From positions 1-33,790 of IMG/VR virus record IMGVR_UViG_3300028553_000103: a stretch of 33,790 nucleotides of DNA; one strand, written 5' to 3'. Below are positions 8,122 through 15,412 of this stretch, piece by piece. The notes under the pieces were generated by a model. It saw only the letters and a program-made list of their open reading frames with translations. It searched no databases and was not told where the DNA came from. The stretch is from a virus. Both the position numbers and the translations under genes were made by a program. Positions within the stretch are counted from its first letter, which is position 1, and every line of letters starts with the position of its first letter.

Positions 8122-8793
8122 ATGAATTTAGTTTTGTTTAATAATTTTTTTGAGGAACACCATGATGTTGATAGTGTTAGAGAATTTGGTCTGTCTCAAT
8201 TTATTGATAAAGATTTAATTAATGATAATTGTGAATACTATCCAGGAATAAGAAGTAAAAATCTTCATATTATCAATCCAAAATTATATGAATATATTGA
8301 ATTCAAAGTAATAGAATCTATTTTAAATTTTTCTGAATATAAACAAAATCCCAAAAATAAATATAGAATACAAGAAATGAAATATCATTTAACGACATCT
8401 ATACATGAATGTGGATTAATTCATAGGGATTCGGTCTGGAATGAAAATAATTCAGAAAATTTAGTTTTTTCCGGAGTGATATATTTAAATCCAAATCCTC
8501 CAAAAAATTCTGGAACCAAATTGTTTAGAAAAAATTGTTTGAATAAACTAGCAATTCCACCTAGCAAAGTTCTTTCTTTTATTACAAAAGATAAAGATAT
8601 TATTTCATCTTTCAATAAAGAAAAAATTGAATATAACACAAAATATTTTGATTTTGAATATGAAGTTCCAAATGTATATAACACTGTAGTAATATATCCA
8701 GGACATTATTATCATGCACCAGGTCAATATTTTGGAGAAGGGTTGGAAGATTCTAGACTTGTTATTGTTTTTTTTGTTGAGTTTGCTGATTGA
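8122..8793 (+). CDS. 2OG-Fe(II) oxygenase-like protein, DUF6445-like
   Basis: This 223-residue protein has the order expected of a small double-stranded beta-helix oxygenase. It starts with IHRDSVWNE (His101, Asp103), then FSGVIYLNPNPPKNSGTKLFR, and finishes with YNTVVIYPGHYYHAPGQYFG (His198) and SRLVIVFFVEF (Arg212). The LNP..P..GT.LF segment and the final H...G....SRL arrangement resemble the DUF6445 group. The N-terminal hundred residues are less recognisable. It shares little sequence with the other oxygenases here, so it is a separate subfamily rather than a third duplicate. Substrate unknown. Its gene context (glycosyltransferase, DUF6165) points to sugar or surface-protein modification. 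Confidence 0.65.
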   Translation: MNLVLFNNFFEEHHDVDSVREFGLSQFIDKDLINDNCEYYPGIRSKNLHIINPKLYEYIEFKVIESILNFSEYKQNPKNKYRIQEMKYHLTTSIHECGLIHRDSVWNENNSENLVFSGVIYLNPNPPKNSGTKLFRKNCLNKLAIPPSKVLSFITKDKDIISSFNKEKIEYNTKYFDFEYEVPNVYNTVVIYPGHYYHAPGQYFGEGLEDSRLVIVFFVEFAD

Positions 8794-8798
8794 AAAAT

Positions 8799-9152
8799 AT
8801 GATAAAAATACCAATCTCAACAGGAGAACTATTAGATAAGATTTCTATACTCTCAATCAAGTCTCAATATACAAACAATCAATATGTCTTAAAAGAACTC
8901 CAAGACCTCATTCAAATCGCAAAGGAATCTCAAGTTTATAATGATTCTTATCTTACAAAATTATTTCAAATAAATCAAAAACTTTGGAAGATTGAAGATG
9001 ACCTGAGAGTTTTAGAAAAAGAACAAAGGTTTGATGAAGAGTTTATAGAACTTGCAAGAAGTGTTTATATCACCAATGACTTAAGAGCACAAATCAAAAA
9101 AGAAATCAACGAAGAAACTCAATCAATATATCAAGAGATAAAATTATATTGA
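8799..9152 (+). CDS. DUF6165-like protein
   Basis: This 117-residue protein starts MIKIPISTGELLDKISILSI and continues with a long helical segment, a LFQINQKLWKIEDDLRVLEK stretch and the ending FIELARSVYITNDLRAQIKKEIN. These match my memory of the DUF6165 family, whose members begin with IPVS.GEL.DKI.IL and contain LW.IED.IR. The family is often found near glycosyltransferase genes, but its biochemical role is not established. I chose the ATG rather than an upstream TTG that would overlap the preceding gene. It closes the AT-rich enzyme block. Confidence 0.7.
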   Translation: MIKIPISTGELLDKISILSIKSQYTNNQYVLKELQDLIQIAKESQVYNDSYLTKLFQINQKLWKIEDDLRVLEKEQRFDEEFIELARSVYITNDLRAQIKKEINEETQSIYQEIKLY

Positions 9153-9159
9153 TAAATAT
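9151..9159 (+). promoter_or_regulatory. T4-type late promoter core
   Basis: GATAAATAT overlaps the stop codon of the DUF6165-like gene and lies 22 nt before the next ATG. It marks the change from the enzyme block to structural genes. Confidence 0.5.
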
Positions 9160-9172
9160 CTAAAAAACCACA

Positions 9173-9505
9173 ATGGCAGTTCCAGCAGTCAATATTACAA
9201 TTGAACAGGGTGCAGATTTTGCATCTTCATTTACGATTACAAATGCAAATGGTTCTGTATACTCATTATCAGGTGCAAGTGCAGTTGCAAAAATCAAAAA
9301 GTTTCCAGAGTCCACGACTTCTTATTCTTTTTCAACCACGATTACAGTTGCAACAGGTGTGATTGCTCTTGCAATGTCAGATGAAGTTACTTCCACAATC
9401 ACTCCAGGAAGATATTTTTATGATATCTTAGTCACAAACAATTCTGGAACTAAAACCAGAGTGATTGAAGGGATGGCTCTGGTGACTGCAGGTATCTCAA
9501 CATAA
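9173..9505 (+). CDS. Small conserved virion protein
   Basis: This 110-residue beta-rich protein begins MAVPAVNITIEQGADFASSF, then SLSGASAVAKIKKFPES, GVIALAMSDEVTSTITPGRYFYDILV and RVIEGMALVTAGIST. The layout (an IEQGADF opening, a GRYFYDI strand and a closing VIEG....V..G strand) is that of a small all-beta structural protein found in T4-like cyanophages and in some prophage baseplates. It is probably a tail or baseplate attachment component. It has no catalytic residues. It lies directly behind a late promoter, with a second one following its stop. Confidence 0.7.
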   Translation: MAVPAVNITIEQGADFASSFTITNANGSVYSLSGASAVAKIKKFPESTTSYSFSTTITVATGVIALAMSDEVTSTITPGRYFYDILVTNNSGTKTRVIEGMALVTAGIST

Positions 9506-9509
9506 ATAC
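9501..9509 (+). promoter_or_regulatory. T4-type late promoter core
   Basis: CATAAATAC overlaps the end of the previous gene and lies 30 nt upstream of the next ATG. Confidence 0.5.
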
Positions 9510-9530
9510 TTAAAATTTCTTACCTTACTT

Positions 9531-9854
9531 ATGGCAGATTTTAAGGTATCTCAAAACAGTGAGGCAAGTGCTCATAGTGTGAAATTGAGTTCTGGTAATA
9601 GTTTTACAATCAGTCAGGAGAAAACAGTTGTGGCAGAATTTCTTTCAGATTTAGCAGATGTTGCAGTCTCAAATCTTCCCGCAAGTGATAATTATGTTTT
9701 GACATATGATGCATCACTTCAAAAATATACTTTAGTTCCTGCAGACCAAGTTTTACAATCTGCAGTTGAGGATGCTCAACTTCCTCAAGAGTTTGTGGAC
9801 CAACTTGATGTTGCTCTAGATGATAAGATTGATGTGGATGCAGGGGGGTTCTAA
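9531..9854 (+). CDS. Small virion structural protein
   Basis: This 107-residue protein has a polar N-terminal strand region (about 1-35), a SDLADVAVSNLPASDNYVLTYDASLQKYTL segment and a helical acidic C-terminus ending DKIDVDAGGF. The L.DV..S.LPA...YVL.YDA..KYTL pattern recurs in phage fibre proteins, where it forms a short beta unit before a collar. It may be an attachment or collar part for the fibre encoded next. The stop is preceded by a run of six G bases (9843-9848). Confidence 0.65.
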   Translation: MADFKVSQNSEASAHSVKLSSGNSFTISQEKTVVAEFLSDLADVAVSNLPASDNYVLTYDASLQKYTLVPADQVLQSAVEDAQLPQEFVDQLDVALDDKIDVDAGGF

Positions 9855-9859
9855 AAAAT

Positions 9860-9868
9860 CATAAATAA
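9860..9868 (+). promoter_or_regulatory. T4-type late promoter core
   Basis: CATAAATAA lies six bases after the previous stop and 29 nt before the ATG of the Mtd-like fibre. Confidence 0.6.
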
Positions 9869-9888
9869 TAAAAAAATAGTATAAAAAG

Positions 9889-11343
9889 ATGCCAGCTCCT
9901 GTTTTACAGTTTAAAAGAGGTCTTTTTGCTAATCTTCCCGGACTCAGGGATGGTGAACCTGGATTTACAACTGATTCTTACGAACTTTATGTAGGTATTG
10001 ATAGTACCACTCAAAACAATAAGTTTTTTGGTTCTCATCGTTACTGGACCAGAGAAACTACAACCACAGGAAGTGGTGTAAATCTTGTAGAAGGAACAAA
10101 TAACGGCACTGATTTTGTTACAATCAAATCCCCAGGAACTCTTGCTGGGATTGTAACTTTTATACTTCCAGGATCTCAGGGTTCGGCATCTTCTGTTCTG
10201 ACGAATGATGGTAGTGGAAATCTAACTTGGTCAAGTGGTTCTGCATCTCCGGTTTTTAGTGGTATTGCATCATTTACCGAAACAACCAACAATACTTTAG
10301 GTGACGAGAATACTGGTGCGGTTCAATTTGATGGTGGTTTGGGAATTGCAAAAAACCTTACCGTCAAAGAAAATCTTCATGTCGGTGGATATGCAGAGTT
10401 TGTTGGTGTCGTAACATTTAAGGGTGGTACAATTAATATTGGTGATGGAAACACCGATGATATTAATGTCGGTGGTGAGTTTATTTCAAGTCTCTTACCA
10501 AATACTGATGATGCTCATGATTTAGGTAGTAATGCAAAGAGATGGAGAAATCTGAATGTAGTAAGTGTTGCGACTACAAATATTAGTATTACTGGTCTTT
10601 CTACCTTTACTGGTGCGATTGATGCGAATGGTGGTGCTGATATTTCTGGTGGTGAAACAACTCTTTCTTCGGCAACGGTATCAGACCTAACTTCTGGTAG
10701 AGTTGTTCTTGCCGGAACTTCAGGTGCTCTTGAAGATAGTGCTAATCTTACCTTCAGTACTGCAGCAGGACTTATTGTTGGTGCCGGTGGTATTAATGTT
10801 ACTGGTGTTTCTACTTTCTCTACAGATTTAGTTGTTGGTGGTGATATAAGAATTAATGGTAATGACATTAAGGCATCTGATGGTACAACTGCGATTACAC
10901 TTGCAGGTAATGATGTTACGGTTGCTGATGATCTCACAGTTGGTGGAAACCTTTATGTAAACGGATCTACAACTCAAGTCAACACTGCTGCTCTTACAGT
11001 AGAAGACAGAACAATTGATTTGGGTATTGTGAATGGTGCTGCCCCTGCGAGTACAACAACCTGGGATTTGGGTGTTCTCTTCAATTACCACGAAGGTAAT
11101 GCTGCAAAGAAATCAGCAGTTATTTGGGAACACGTAGACTCAAGATTTAAGTTCGCAAGTGTTCTTACTGCTGACACTGATGGTTCAACTGTAGACACTC
11201 CCCAACTTACAGTCACAACCTTTGCACCGATTGAGATTGCATCTCTCTTTGTGAATGATTGTGCAGGAGCATCACAGGTGATTTCTTGCACAGGAACTAC
11301 AAGAAAACTAGAAAATATTACAATTGACTGCGGAACTTTCTAA
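9889..11343 (+). CDS. Tail fibre with Mtd-type N-terminus
   Basis: This 484-residue protein begins PAPVLQFKRGLFANLPGL, continuing to LRDGEPGFTTDSYELYVGID. This resembles the N-terminal beta unit of phage major tropism determinant and related receptor-binding fibres (LQFRRG, GE.G..TD, IGxG). The middle is Ser/Thr/Gly-rich shaft, with a DAHDLGSNAKRWRNLNV turn near residues 206-222. Residues about 352-421 form the NLYVNGSTTQVN-to-W module that recurs in four other fibre genes. The C-terminal part ends CAGASQVISCTGTTRKLENITIDCGTF with three Cys. A receptor-binding or connector fibre is likely. I see no variable-repeat or reverse-transcriptase evidence for diversity generation. Confidence 0.78.
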   Translation: MPAPVLQFKRGLFANLPGLRDGEPGFTTDSYELYVGIDSTTQNNKFFGSHRYWTRETTTTGSGVNLVEGTNNGTDFVTIKSPGTLAGIVTFILPGSQGSASSVLTNDGSGNLTWSSGSASPVFSGIASFTETTNNTLGDENTGAVQFDGGLGIAKNLTVKENLHVGGYAEFVGVVTFKGGTINIGDGNTDDINVGGEFISSLLPNTDDAHDLGSNAKRWRNLNVVSVATTNISITGLSTFTGAIDANGGADISGGETTLSSATVSDLTSGRVVLAGTSGALEDSANLTFSTAAGLIVGAGGINVTGVSTFSTDLVVGGDIRINGNDIKASDGTTAITLAGNDVTVADDLTVGGNLYVNGSTTQVNTAALTVEDRTIDLGIVNGAAPASTTTWDLGVLFNYHEGNAAKKSAVIWEHVDSRFKFASVLTADTDGSTVDTPQLTVTTFAPIEIASLFVNDCAGASQVISCTGTTRKLENITIDCGTF

Positions 11344-11350
11344 TAAATAA
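11342..11350 (+). promoter_or_regulatory. T4-type late promoter core
   Basis: AATAAATAA overlaps the stop of the preceding fibre gene and lies 27 nt before the next small gene. Confidence 0.5.
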
Positions 11351-11368
11351 GAGAAACTTTCTTATTTT

Positions 11369-11545
11369 ATGACCGAAGAAGACTATACAGCCGTGATTGC
11401 ATCATATCAACAAAAAGCATTTGAGTTGTTTAATCAAAATATTGTTTTAGAAACACAGGTTAATAGTTTAACAAAAACAATCAATTCTTTAACTTCTCAA
11501 ATTGAGCAATATGAATTAAAGGATATTGATTTAGACAAAAATTAA
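11369..11545 (+). CDS. Small coiled-coil protein (58 aa)
   Basis: The frame reads MTEEDYTAVIASYQQKAFEL and ends YELKDIDLDKN. Residues about 20-50 (FNQNIVLETQVNSLTKTINSL and onward) show a leucine/isoleucine heptad pattern expected of a trimeric or dimeric coiled coil. It lies between two late promoter cores and near fibre genes. It could be a small fibre-assembly or tail accessory factor. No family recognised. Confidence 0.6.
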   Translation: MTEEDYTAVIASYQQKAFELFNQNIVLETQVNSLTKTINSLTSQIEQYELKDIDLDKN

Positions 11546-11549
11546 TATT

Positions 11550-11558
11550 GATAAATAT
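11550..11558 (+). promoter_or_regulatory. T4-type late promoter core
   Basis: GATAAATAT lies five bases after the small coiled-coil gene and 69 nt before the beta-helix gene. The long leader holds a 14-base palindrome. Confidence 0.5.
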
Positions 11559-11569
11559 ATAATAATCTT

Positions 11570-11583
11570 CCAATATATATTGG
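11570..11583. repeat. 14-base perfect palindrome in a late leader
   Basis: CCAATATATATTGG is a perfect inverted repeat located 12 bases after a late promoter core. It could be a protein-binding site or a weak RNA hairpin. No regulator is known for it. Confidence 0.6.
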
Positions 11584-11618
11584 ATTCTTATGGTACATAC
11601 CAAATATGAGGAATTTGA

Positions 11619-13193
11619 ATGGCAGCACCCATTATTAAAATAAAAAGATCTTCTGTTCCGGGAAAGAAACCGACAGTAGATCAGTTACCTTTAGGTGAAT
11701 TAAGTCTCAATACTTATGATGCAGAAATCTTTGTTCGCAGAGAAAGATCTGGAATTGGTACAGATATTGTAAGTGTTGGTATTGGTGCAACAGTTACAAA
11801 CATCTTATATGTTACAAAAGATGGGAGTGATACAAATACCGGTCAAAAACTTGGAGATGCAAAAGCAACGATTGCAGGAGCAGTTTCAATTGCAACCACC
11901 GGAACAGTAATTAAAGTTTCGGCAGGAACATACTCCGAAAATAATCCAATTAATATTCCACAACAAGTAAGTATTGTGGGTGATAGTTTAAGAGAAGTTA
12001 CAGTTTCTCCACAAAATGTGGGGAATCTTTTTTATGTGACAAATGGAAATTATATTGCAGAAATGTCTTTCACTGGTGCAGCAAATACCGGGGCCATTTT
12101 TGCATTCAATCCTTCTGGTGCAGGAAATATAACACAATCTCCTTATATTCAAAATTGTACTAATTTTATTCCAAACAGTATTGGAATGAGAATTGATGGA
12201 AATCATGCATCAGGAAATACAAAAAGTATGGTTCTTGATTCTTATACTCAATACAATCAGGGAGGAATTGGTGTTTCAATTACAAATAATGGTTATGCAC
12301 AATTAGTTTCTTTGTTTACTATTTGTAATGATATTGCAGTATATTGTGGATCTGGGGGAGCATGTGATTTAACAAATTCCAATTCTTCTTTTGGAAATTA
12401 TGGGTTGGTTGCAGATGGGGTGAGTAGTATTCAACATACTGGCATTATCACTTCAAATGCAGATGCAGGAGCAACTACTTTTACAATGTCAGGAGTTGGA
12501 ACTTCAAGATTATTTGATGGTCAAGTAGTTTATTTTGATGATTTATACTATGAGGTTGAATCAATTACGATTGGTGCAGGAGGAACTGGATATACAAATG
12601 CACCTACGATTATAATCAGCAGTCCAGAAACTGCCTGGGGAATTACTGCAGAGGCAACAGCAACTATTACAAATGGGTCGGTAAGTGATATTAGTTTATT
12701 TTCTTCGGGAAGAGGATTTGAGACTGTGCCGACAATTACAGTATCTGCACCAAATGTTGGAATCAATACTGCAGTTTTGTCTGTTAATGTAAAACCAAAA
12801 TACTATAGTATTATAAGTTGCACTCAACCAAATGCAGGTATTTGCACATTTACCATTAATGAGCAACTACCCTATGCAGTTGGAGTCGGAATCACAGTGC
12901 CGATCTTTAAGCAAAGTCGTATTCTTGCTTCGGGACATTCTTTTGAATATGTTGGATCTGGAACCGCAATTGAGACTGCACTTCCATCTGCTGGTGGTGT
13001 TGCTATACAAGAAAATGAAGTTGATATGAGAAATGGTGGGTTGGTTGTTTATACGAGCACCGATCAATCAGGAAACTTTAAAATTGGTGATGGTGTCACC
13101 ATTGACCAAAATTCAGGAACAATCTTTGGTAACTTTTATCAAAGAAGTGTTCTTGCAAATGTAACACCATATATCCTAGCACTTGGAGGTTAA
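11619..13193 (+). CDS. Right-handed beta-helix virion protein
   Basis: This 524-residue protein has a short N-terminal attachment part similar to the Mtd-like fibre (IIKIKRSSVPGKKPTVDQLPLGELSLNTYDAEIFV). It then reads LYVTKDGSDTNTGQ, AKATIAGAVSIATTGTVIKVSAGTYSE and INIPQQVSIVGDS, the classic opening of a pectate-lyase-like parallel beta-helix. Regular NG/ND-rich turns continue to about residue 280, followed by beta domains with GTGY.NAPT and GRGFETVPT repeats. Beta-helix tail proteins bind or degrade surface glycans, but I see no clear catalytic residues. A GAGGAA ribosome-binding site at 11608-11613 fixes the start. It is likely a tailspike-like or neck/tail structural protein. Confidence 0.78.
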   Translation: MAAPIIKIKRSSVPGKKPTVDQLPLGELSLNTYDAEIFVRRERSGIGTDIVSVGIGATVTNILYVTKDGSDTNTGQKLGDAKATIAGAVSIATTGTVIKVSAGTYSENNPINIPQQVSIVGDSLREVTVSPQNVGNLFYVTNGNYIAEMSFTGAANTGAIFAFNPSGAGNITQSPYIQNCTNFIPNSIGMRIDGNHASGNTKSMVLDSYTQYNQGGIGVSITNNGYAQLVSLFTICNDIAVYCGSGGACDLTNSNSSFGNYGLVADGVSSIQHTGIITSNADAGATTFTMSGVGTSRLFDGQVVYFDDLYYEVESITIGAGGTGYTNAPTIIISSPETAWGITAEATATITNGSVSDISLFSSGRGFETVPTITVSAPNVGINTAVLSVNVKPKYYSIISCTQPNAGICTFTINEQLPYAVGVGITVPIFKQSRILASGHSFEYVGSGTAIETALPSAGGVAIQENEVDMRNGGLVVYTSTDQSGNFKIGDGVTIDQNSGTIFGNFYQRSVLANVTPYILALGG

Positions 13194-13203
13194 TTAAAAA
13201 ATT

Positions 13204-13545
13204 ATGGCACTACCACTCAACATATTTAAGACAATCACTAATGTAGTATCAACCAATTCAGTTGGAATTTATACTGCTCCAGTTGGATATGCTTCTGTAG
13301 TTATTCTTGCACAAGCTGCAAATACTGGAAATACAACAGCAACAGTCACATTCTCTCATCAAAGAACCGTTGCTGGAATTGCAGTCACCACAGAAATTGT
13401 TAAAAGTTTTCCAATACCTGCTAATGATTCAGCAAGTTTTCTTGATGGAAAGTTGGTTTTGGAATCAAACGATGTCTTGGTTATATCAGGAAGTAATTCT
13501 TCTAATATTAAATTTACCGGAAGTATTCTGGAAACACTTAAGTAA
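13204..13545 (+). CDS. Small beta-rich virion protein
   Basis: This 113-residue protein contains GIYTAPVGYASVVILAQAAN, ATVTFSHQRTVAG, KSFPIPANDSASFLDGKLVLESNDVLVISG and a closing SSNIKFTGSILETL strand. This is a compact beta sandwich with the IPANDS...L.GKLVLE..D.L pattern common in phage tail accessory proteins. It resembles the protein at 4001 in strand order. It sits between the beta-helix and next fibre genes and has no separate promoter that I can see. Confidence 0.68.
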   Translation: MALPLNIFKTITNVVSTNSVGIYTAPVGYASVVILAQAANTGNTTATVTFSHQRTVAGIAVTTEIVKSFPIPANDSASFLDGKLVLESNDVLVISGSNSSNIKFTGSILETLK

Positions 13546-13564
13546 AGAGAGAGAAATAAAATAA

Positions 13565-14602
13565 ATGGCAAAGTTAGTCAGTGGTCGGTTACCAAGATTA
13601 AATGTAGGAATTGCTTCTCATAGTGAAAATCAAACAACTTTAAGTGTTGTAGGGATTTCATCTTTTCAGCAAGTAGTTCTAAATGGTTCAGTCAGTACTG
13701 GTACAACTACTGGGACTTCGGGACAATATTTAGAATCTACCGGAATCGGTGTAACTTGGGCATCATTTCCAACATTAAGAACCGGTAATGTTTTTACTGC
13801 AGGAGTCGCACAAACTTCCTTTACAGTTTCTTATAATGTTGGTTTTGTTGATGTTTATATAAATGGTGTTCGTTTAACAGACAGTGAATTTACCGGAACA
13901 AGTGGAACTTCTATTGTTCTTAATGAATCTTGTTTTGGTGGAGAAACAGTAGATATTCTTGCATACAACACTACAAGCACTGGTTCAGGAGGAGGAGGAA
14001 TCAGCACAGAATCTCAAACATTAAATGATATACTAGGACTTGGAAATACTTCATCTAATGGTATGAGTGTTGGTGTTATTACTGCTACTTCTTTCGTTGG
14101 TAATTTAACAGGAACAGCAACCTTTGCAACATCAGCAGGTATAGCAACCAATTCTCAAGGTTTAACTGGCACTCCTAATATATCTGTGGGTATCGTTACA
14201 GTAACAGACTCTCGTCTTCAGTCAGTTTCAGAAAAATCAACAGTAGTTTCTGGTAACACAGTAAGTCTTGTTTATAACACTGGTGGAGGTAATGTTGCAA
14301 TCTGCACAAATCCAACAGGTGCTATTACTCTTAATGTAACTGGTATTCCAACAGATAGTTCTTTTGATAATCGTACAATCAATTTTACTGTTGTTGCAAT
14401 TCAGACAGCAATTGGATATGCTTGCACAACAATAAATCTTAACGGTGTCTCAAGAACTGTAAAATATCCAGGTGGTGTTGTTTCAGTAGCATCCACTAGT
14501 TCATACGACATCTTTAACTTCACTGGTATTAATATAGTTGGTTCAGGTAGCACAACTTCAAATTATCAAATTCTTGGAATGGTTAACGGAAACTTCAAAT
14601 GA
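13565..14602 (+). CDS. Fibre-type virion protein
   Basis: In this 345-residue protein, residues 72-138 form a beta module (FTAGVAQTSFTVSYNVGFVD, then VYINGVRLTDSEFT and an acidic DTV-like end). A close relative lies inside the giant fibre near bases 19740-19960, so this module is shared between fibres. After a Gly-rich hinge (about 139-146) there is a VGVITATSFVGNLTGTA repeat unit and a C-terminal domain with TINFTVVAIQTAIGYACTTI and SVASTSSYDIFNF. An AGAGAGAG stretch precedes the ATG. Its stop overlaps the start of the lectin-like gene by four bases (ATGA), so the two may be coupled as shaft and tip. Confidence 0.7.
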   Translation: MAKLVSGRLPRLNVGIASHSENQTTLSVVGISSFQQVVLNGSVSTGTTTGTSGQYLESTGIGVTWASFPTLRTGNVFTAGVAQTSFTVSYNVGFVDVYINGVRLTDSEFTGTSGTSIVLNESCFGGETVDILAYNTTSTGSGGGGISTESQTLNDILGLGNTSSNGMSVGVITATSFVGNLTGTATFATSAGIATNSQGLTGTPNISVGIVTVTDSRLQSVSEKSTVVSGNTVSLVYNTGGGNVAICTNPTGAITLNVTGIPTDSSFDNRTINFTVVAIQTAIGYACTTINLNGVSRTVKYPGGVVSVASTSSYDIFNFTGINIVGSGSTTSNYQILGMVNGNFK

Positions 14603-15312
14603 GTCCTCTTAATTCTATTATAAGTAAGAATTTTGCTGTTGCAACAACTTTTCCTAAAATTTCTACAAGAGGACTTGTTTTGCATTTAGATGTAGGACAA
14701 CAAAACTCTTATAATGGTTCTGGAACCACTTGGACTGATTTGAGTGGTAATGGAAATACTGGAACTCTTGTGAATGGTGTTGGGTATTCTGCGAGTAATG
14801 GAGGTGCTTTGACTTTTGATGGGACGAATGATTATATGAGAATTCCCACCTTTACAAATACACCACAATCCACAATGACATTATTATATTGGATTAATTT
14901 TACACAACAAGGAAGTATTGCACAACAAAGTAGAAGTCCTTCTGATTCAAATTCAGAATGGATGCTCAACCTTTCTGGTAATAAGTTATTATTTTGGGAT
15001 TATAATAATGGATATGGATTTAACCAGGTAGTTTCAAATACTACATTATCTGCAAATATTTGGTATCAAGTAGGATTTGTTAAAAATGTAACATCTGGTA
15101 TTTTTTATTTAAACGGATTACAAGATGGAACTGCAACTGCTGCTTTAAATGCTGCATATGGTAATAATGACTATGTAATGGGATTTGATTATAGAGATAA
15201 TAATAATTATTTTGGTGGAAACATAGCACAAGCATCAATATACAACAGAGCACTTACAACCACAGAAATACAACAAAACTTCCAAGCACTTAGAGGAAGA
15301 TTTGGAATTTGA
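14599..15312 (+). CDS. LamG / concanavalin-like lectin-domain protein
   Basis: This 237-residue protein matches a LamG_3-type jelly roll. From residue 25 it reads GLVLHLDVGQQNSYNGSG, then TTWTDLSGNGNTGTLVNG, LTFDGTNDYMRIP, TLLYWINF, WYQVGFVKN, FYLNG and the closing IAQASIYNRALTTTEIQQNF and GRFGI. Such domains in tail fibres bind carbohydrate or close the fibre end. The first 24 residues are likely an attachment segment. It is translationally coupled (ATGA) to the preceding fibre protein. A host-glycan-binding tip is the best reading. Ligand unknown. Confidence 0.82.
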   Translation: MSPLNSIISKNFAVATTFPKISTRGLVLHLDVGQQNSYNGSGTTWTDLSGNGNTGTLVNGVGYSASNGGALTFDGTNDYMRIPTFTNTPQSTMTLLYWINFTQQGSIAQQSRSPSDSNSEWMLNLSGNKLLFWDYNNGYGFNQVVSNTTLSANIWYQVGFVKNVTSGIFYLNGLQDGTATAALNAAYGNNDYVMGFDYRDNNNYFGGNIAQASIYNRALTTTEIQQNFQALRGRFGI

Positions 15313-15323
15313 GTTTGTAAAGT

Positions 15324-15332
15324 TATAAATAA
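15324..15332 (+). promoter_or_regulatory. T4 late promoter core, perfect match
   Basis: TATAAATAA contains an exact T4 late consensus TATAAATA. It lies 16 nt before a 13-codon frame and 89 nt before the giant fibre gene. Confidence 0.65.
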
Positions 15333-15339
15333 TCATACG

Positions 15340-15381
15340 ATGCCTAGTGCTAGTCACGAAGATGGTAGAAACGTAATGTAA
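15340..15381 (+). other. 13-codon frame in the leader of the giant fibre gene
   Basis: ATG to TAA encodes MPSASHEDGRNVM. It could be a leader peptide, a remnant of a gene start, or chance. No ribosome-binding site is obvious, so coding is doubtful. Confidence 0.2.
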
Positions 15382-15412
15382 ACAATTTTTCTACCCCTCA
15401 GCACTTAAAACC

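Noticed and set aside
9889-11343. Diversity-generating retroelement target, suggested by the Mtd-like N-terminus
   Set aside because: No reverse transcriptase, template repeat or C-type-lectin variable end is visible in the window.
11590-11643. 17-codon frame starting just before the beta-helix gene
   Set aside because: It overlaps the clear GAGGAA-ATG start of the beta-helix protein in another frame and has no ribosome-binding site of its own.
13548-13567. Late-promoter-like AAATAAAATAAAT before the gene at 13565
   Set aside because: The core would overlap the start codon, leaving no leader, so it is not usable as a promoter for this gene.
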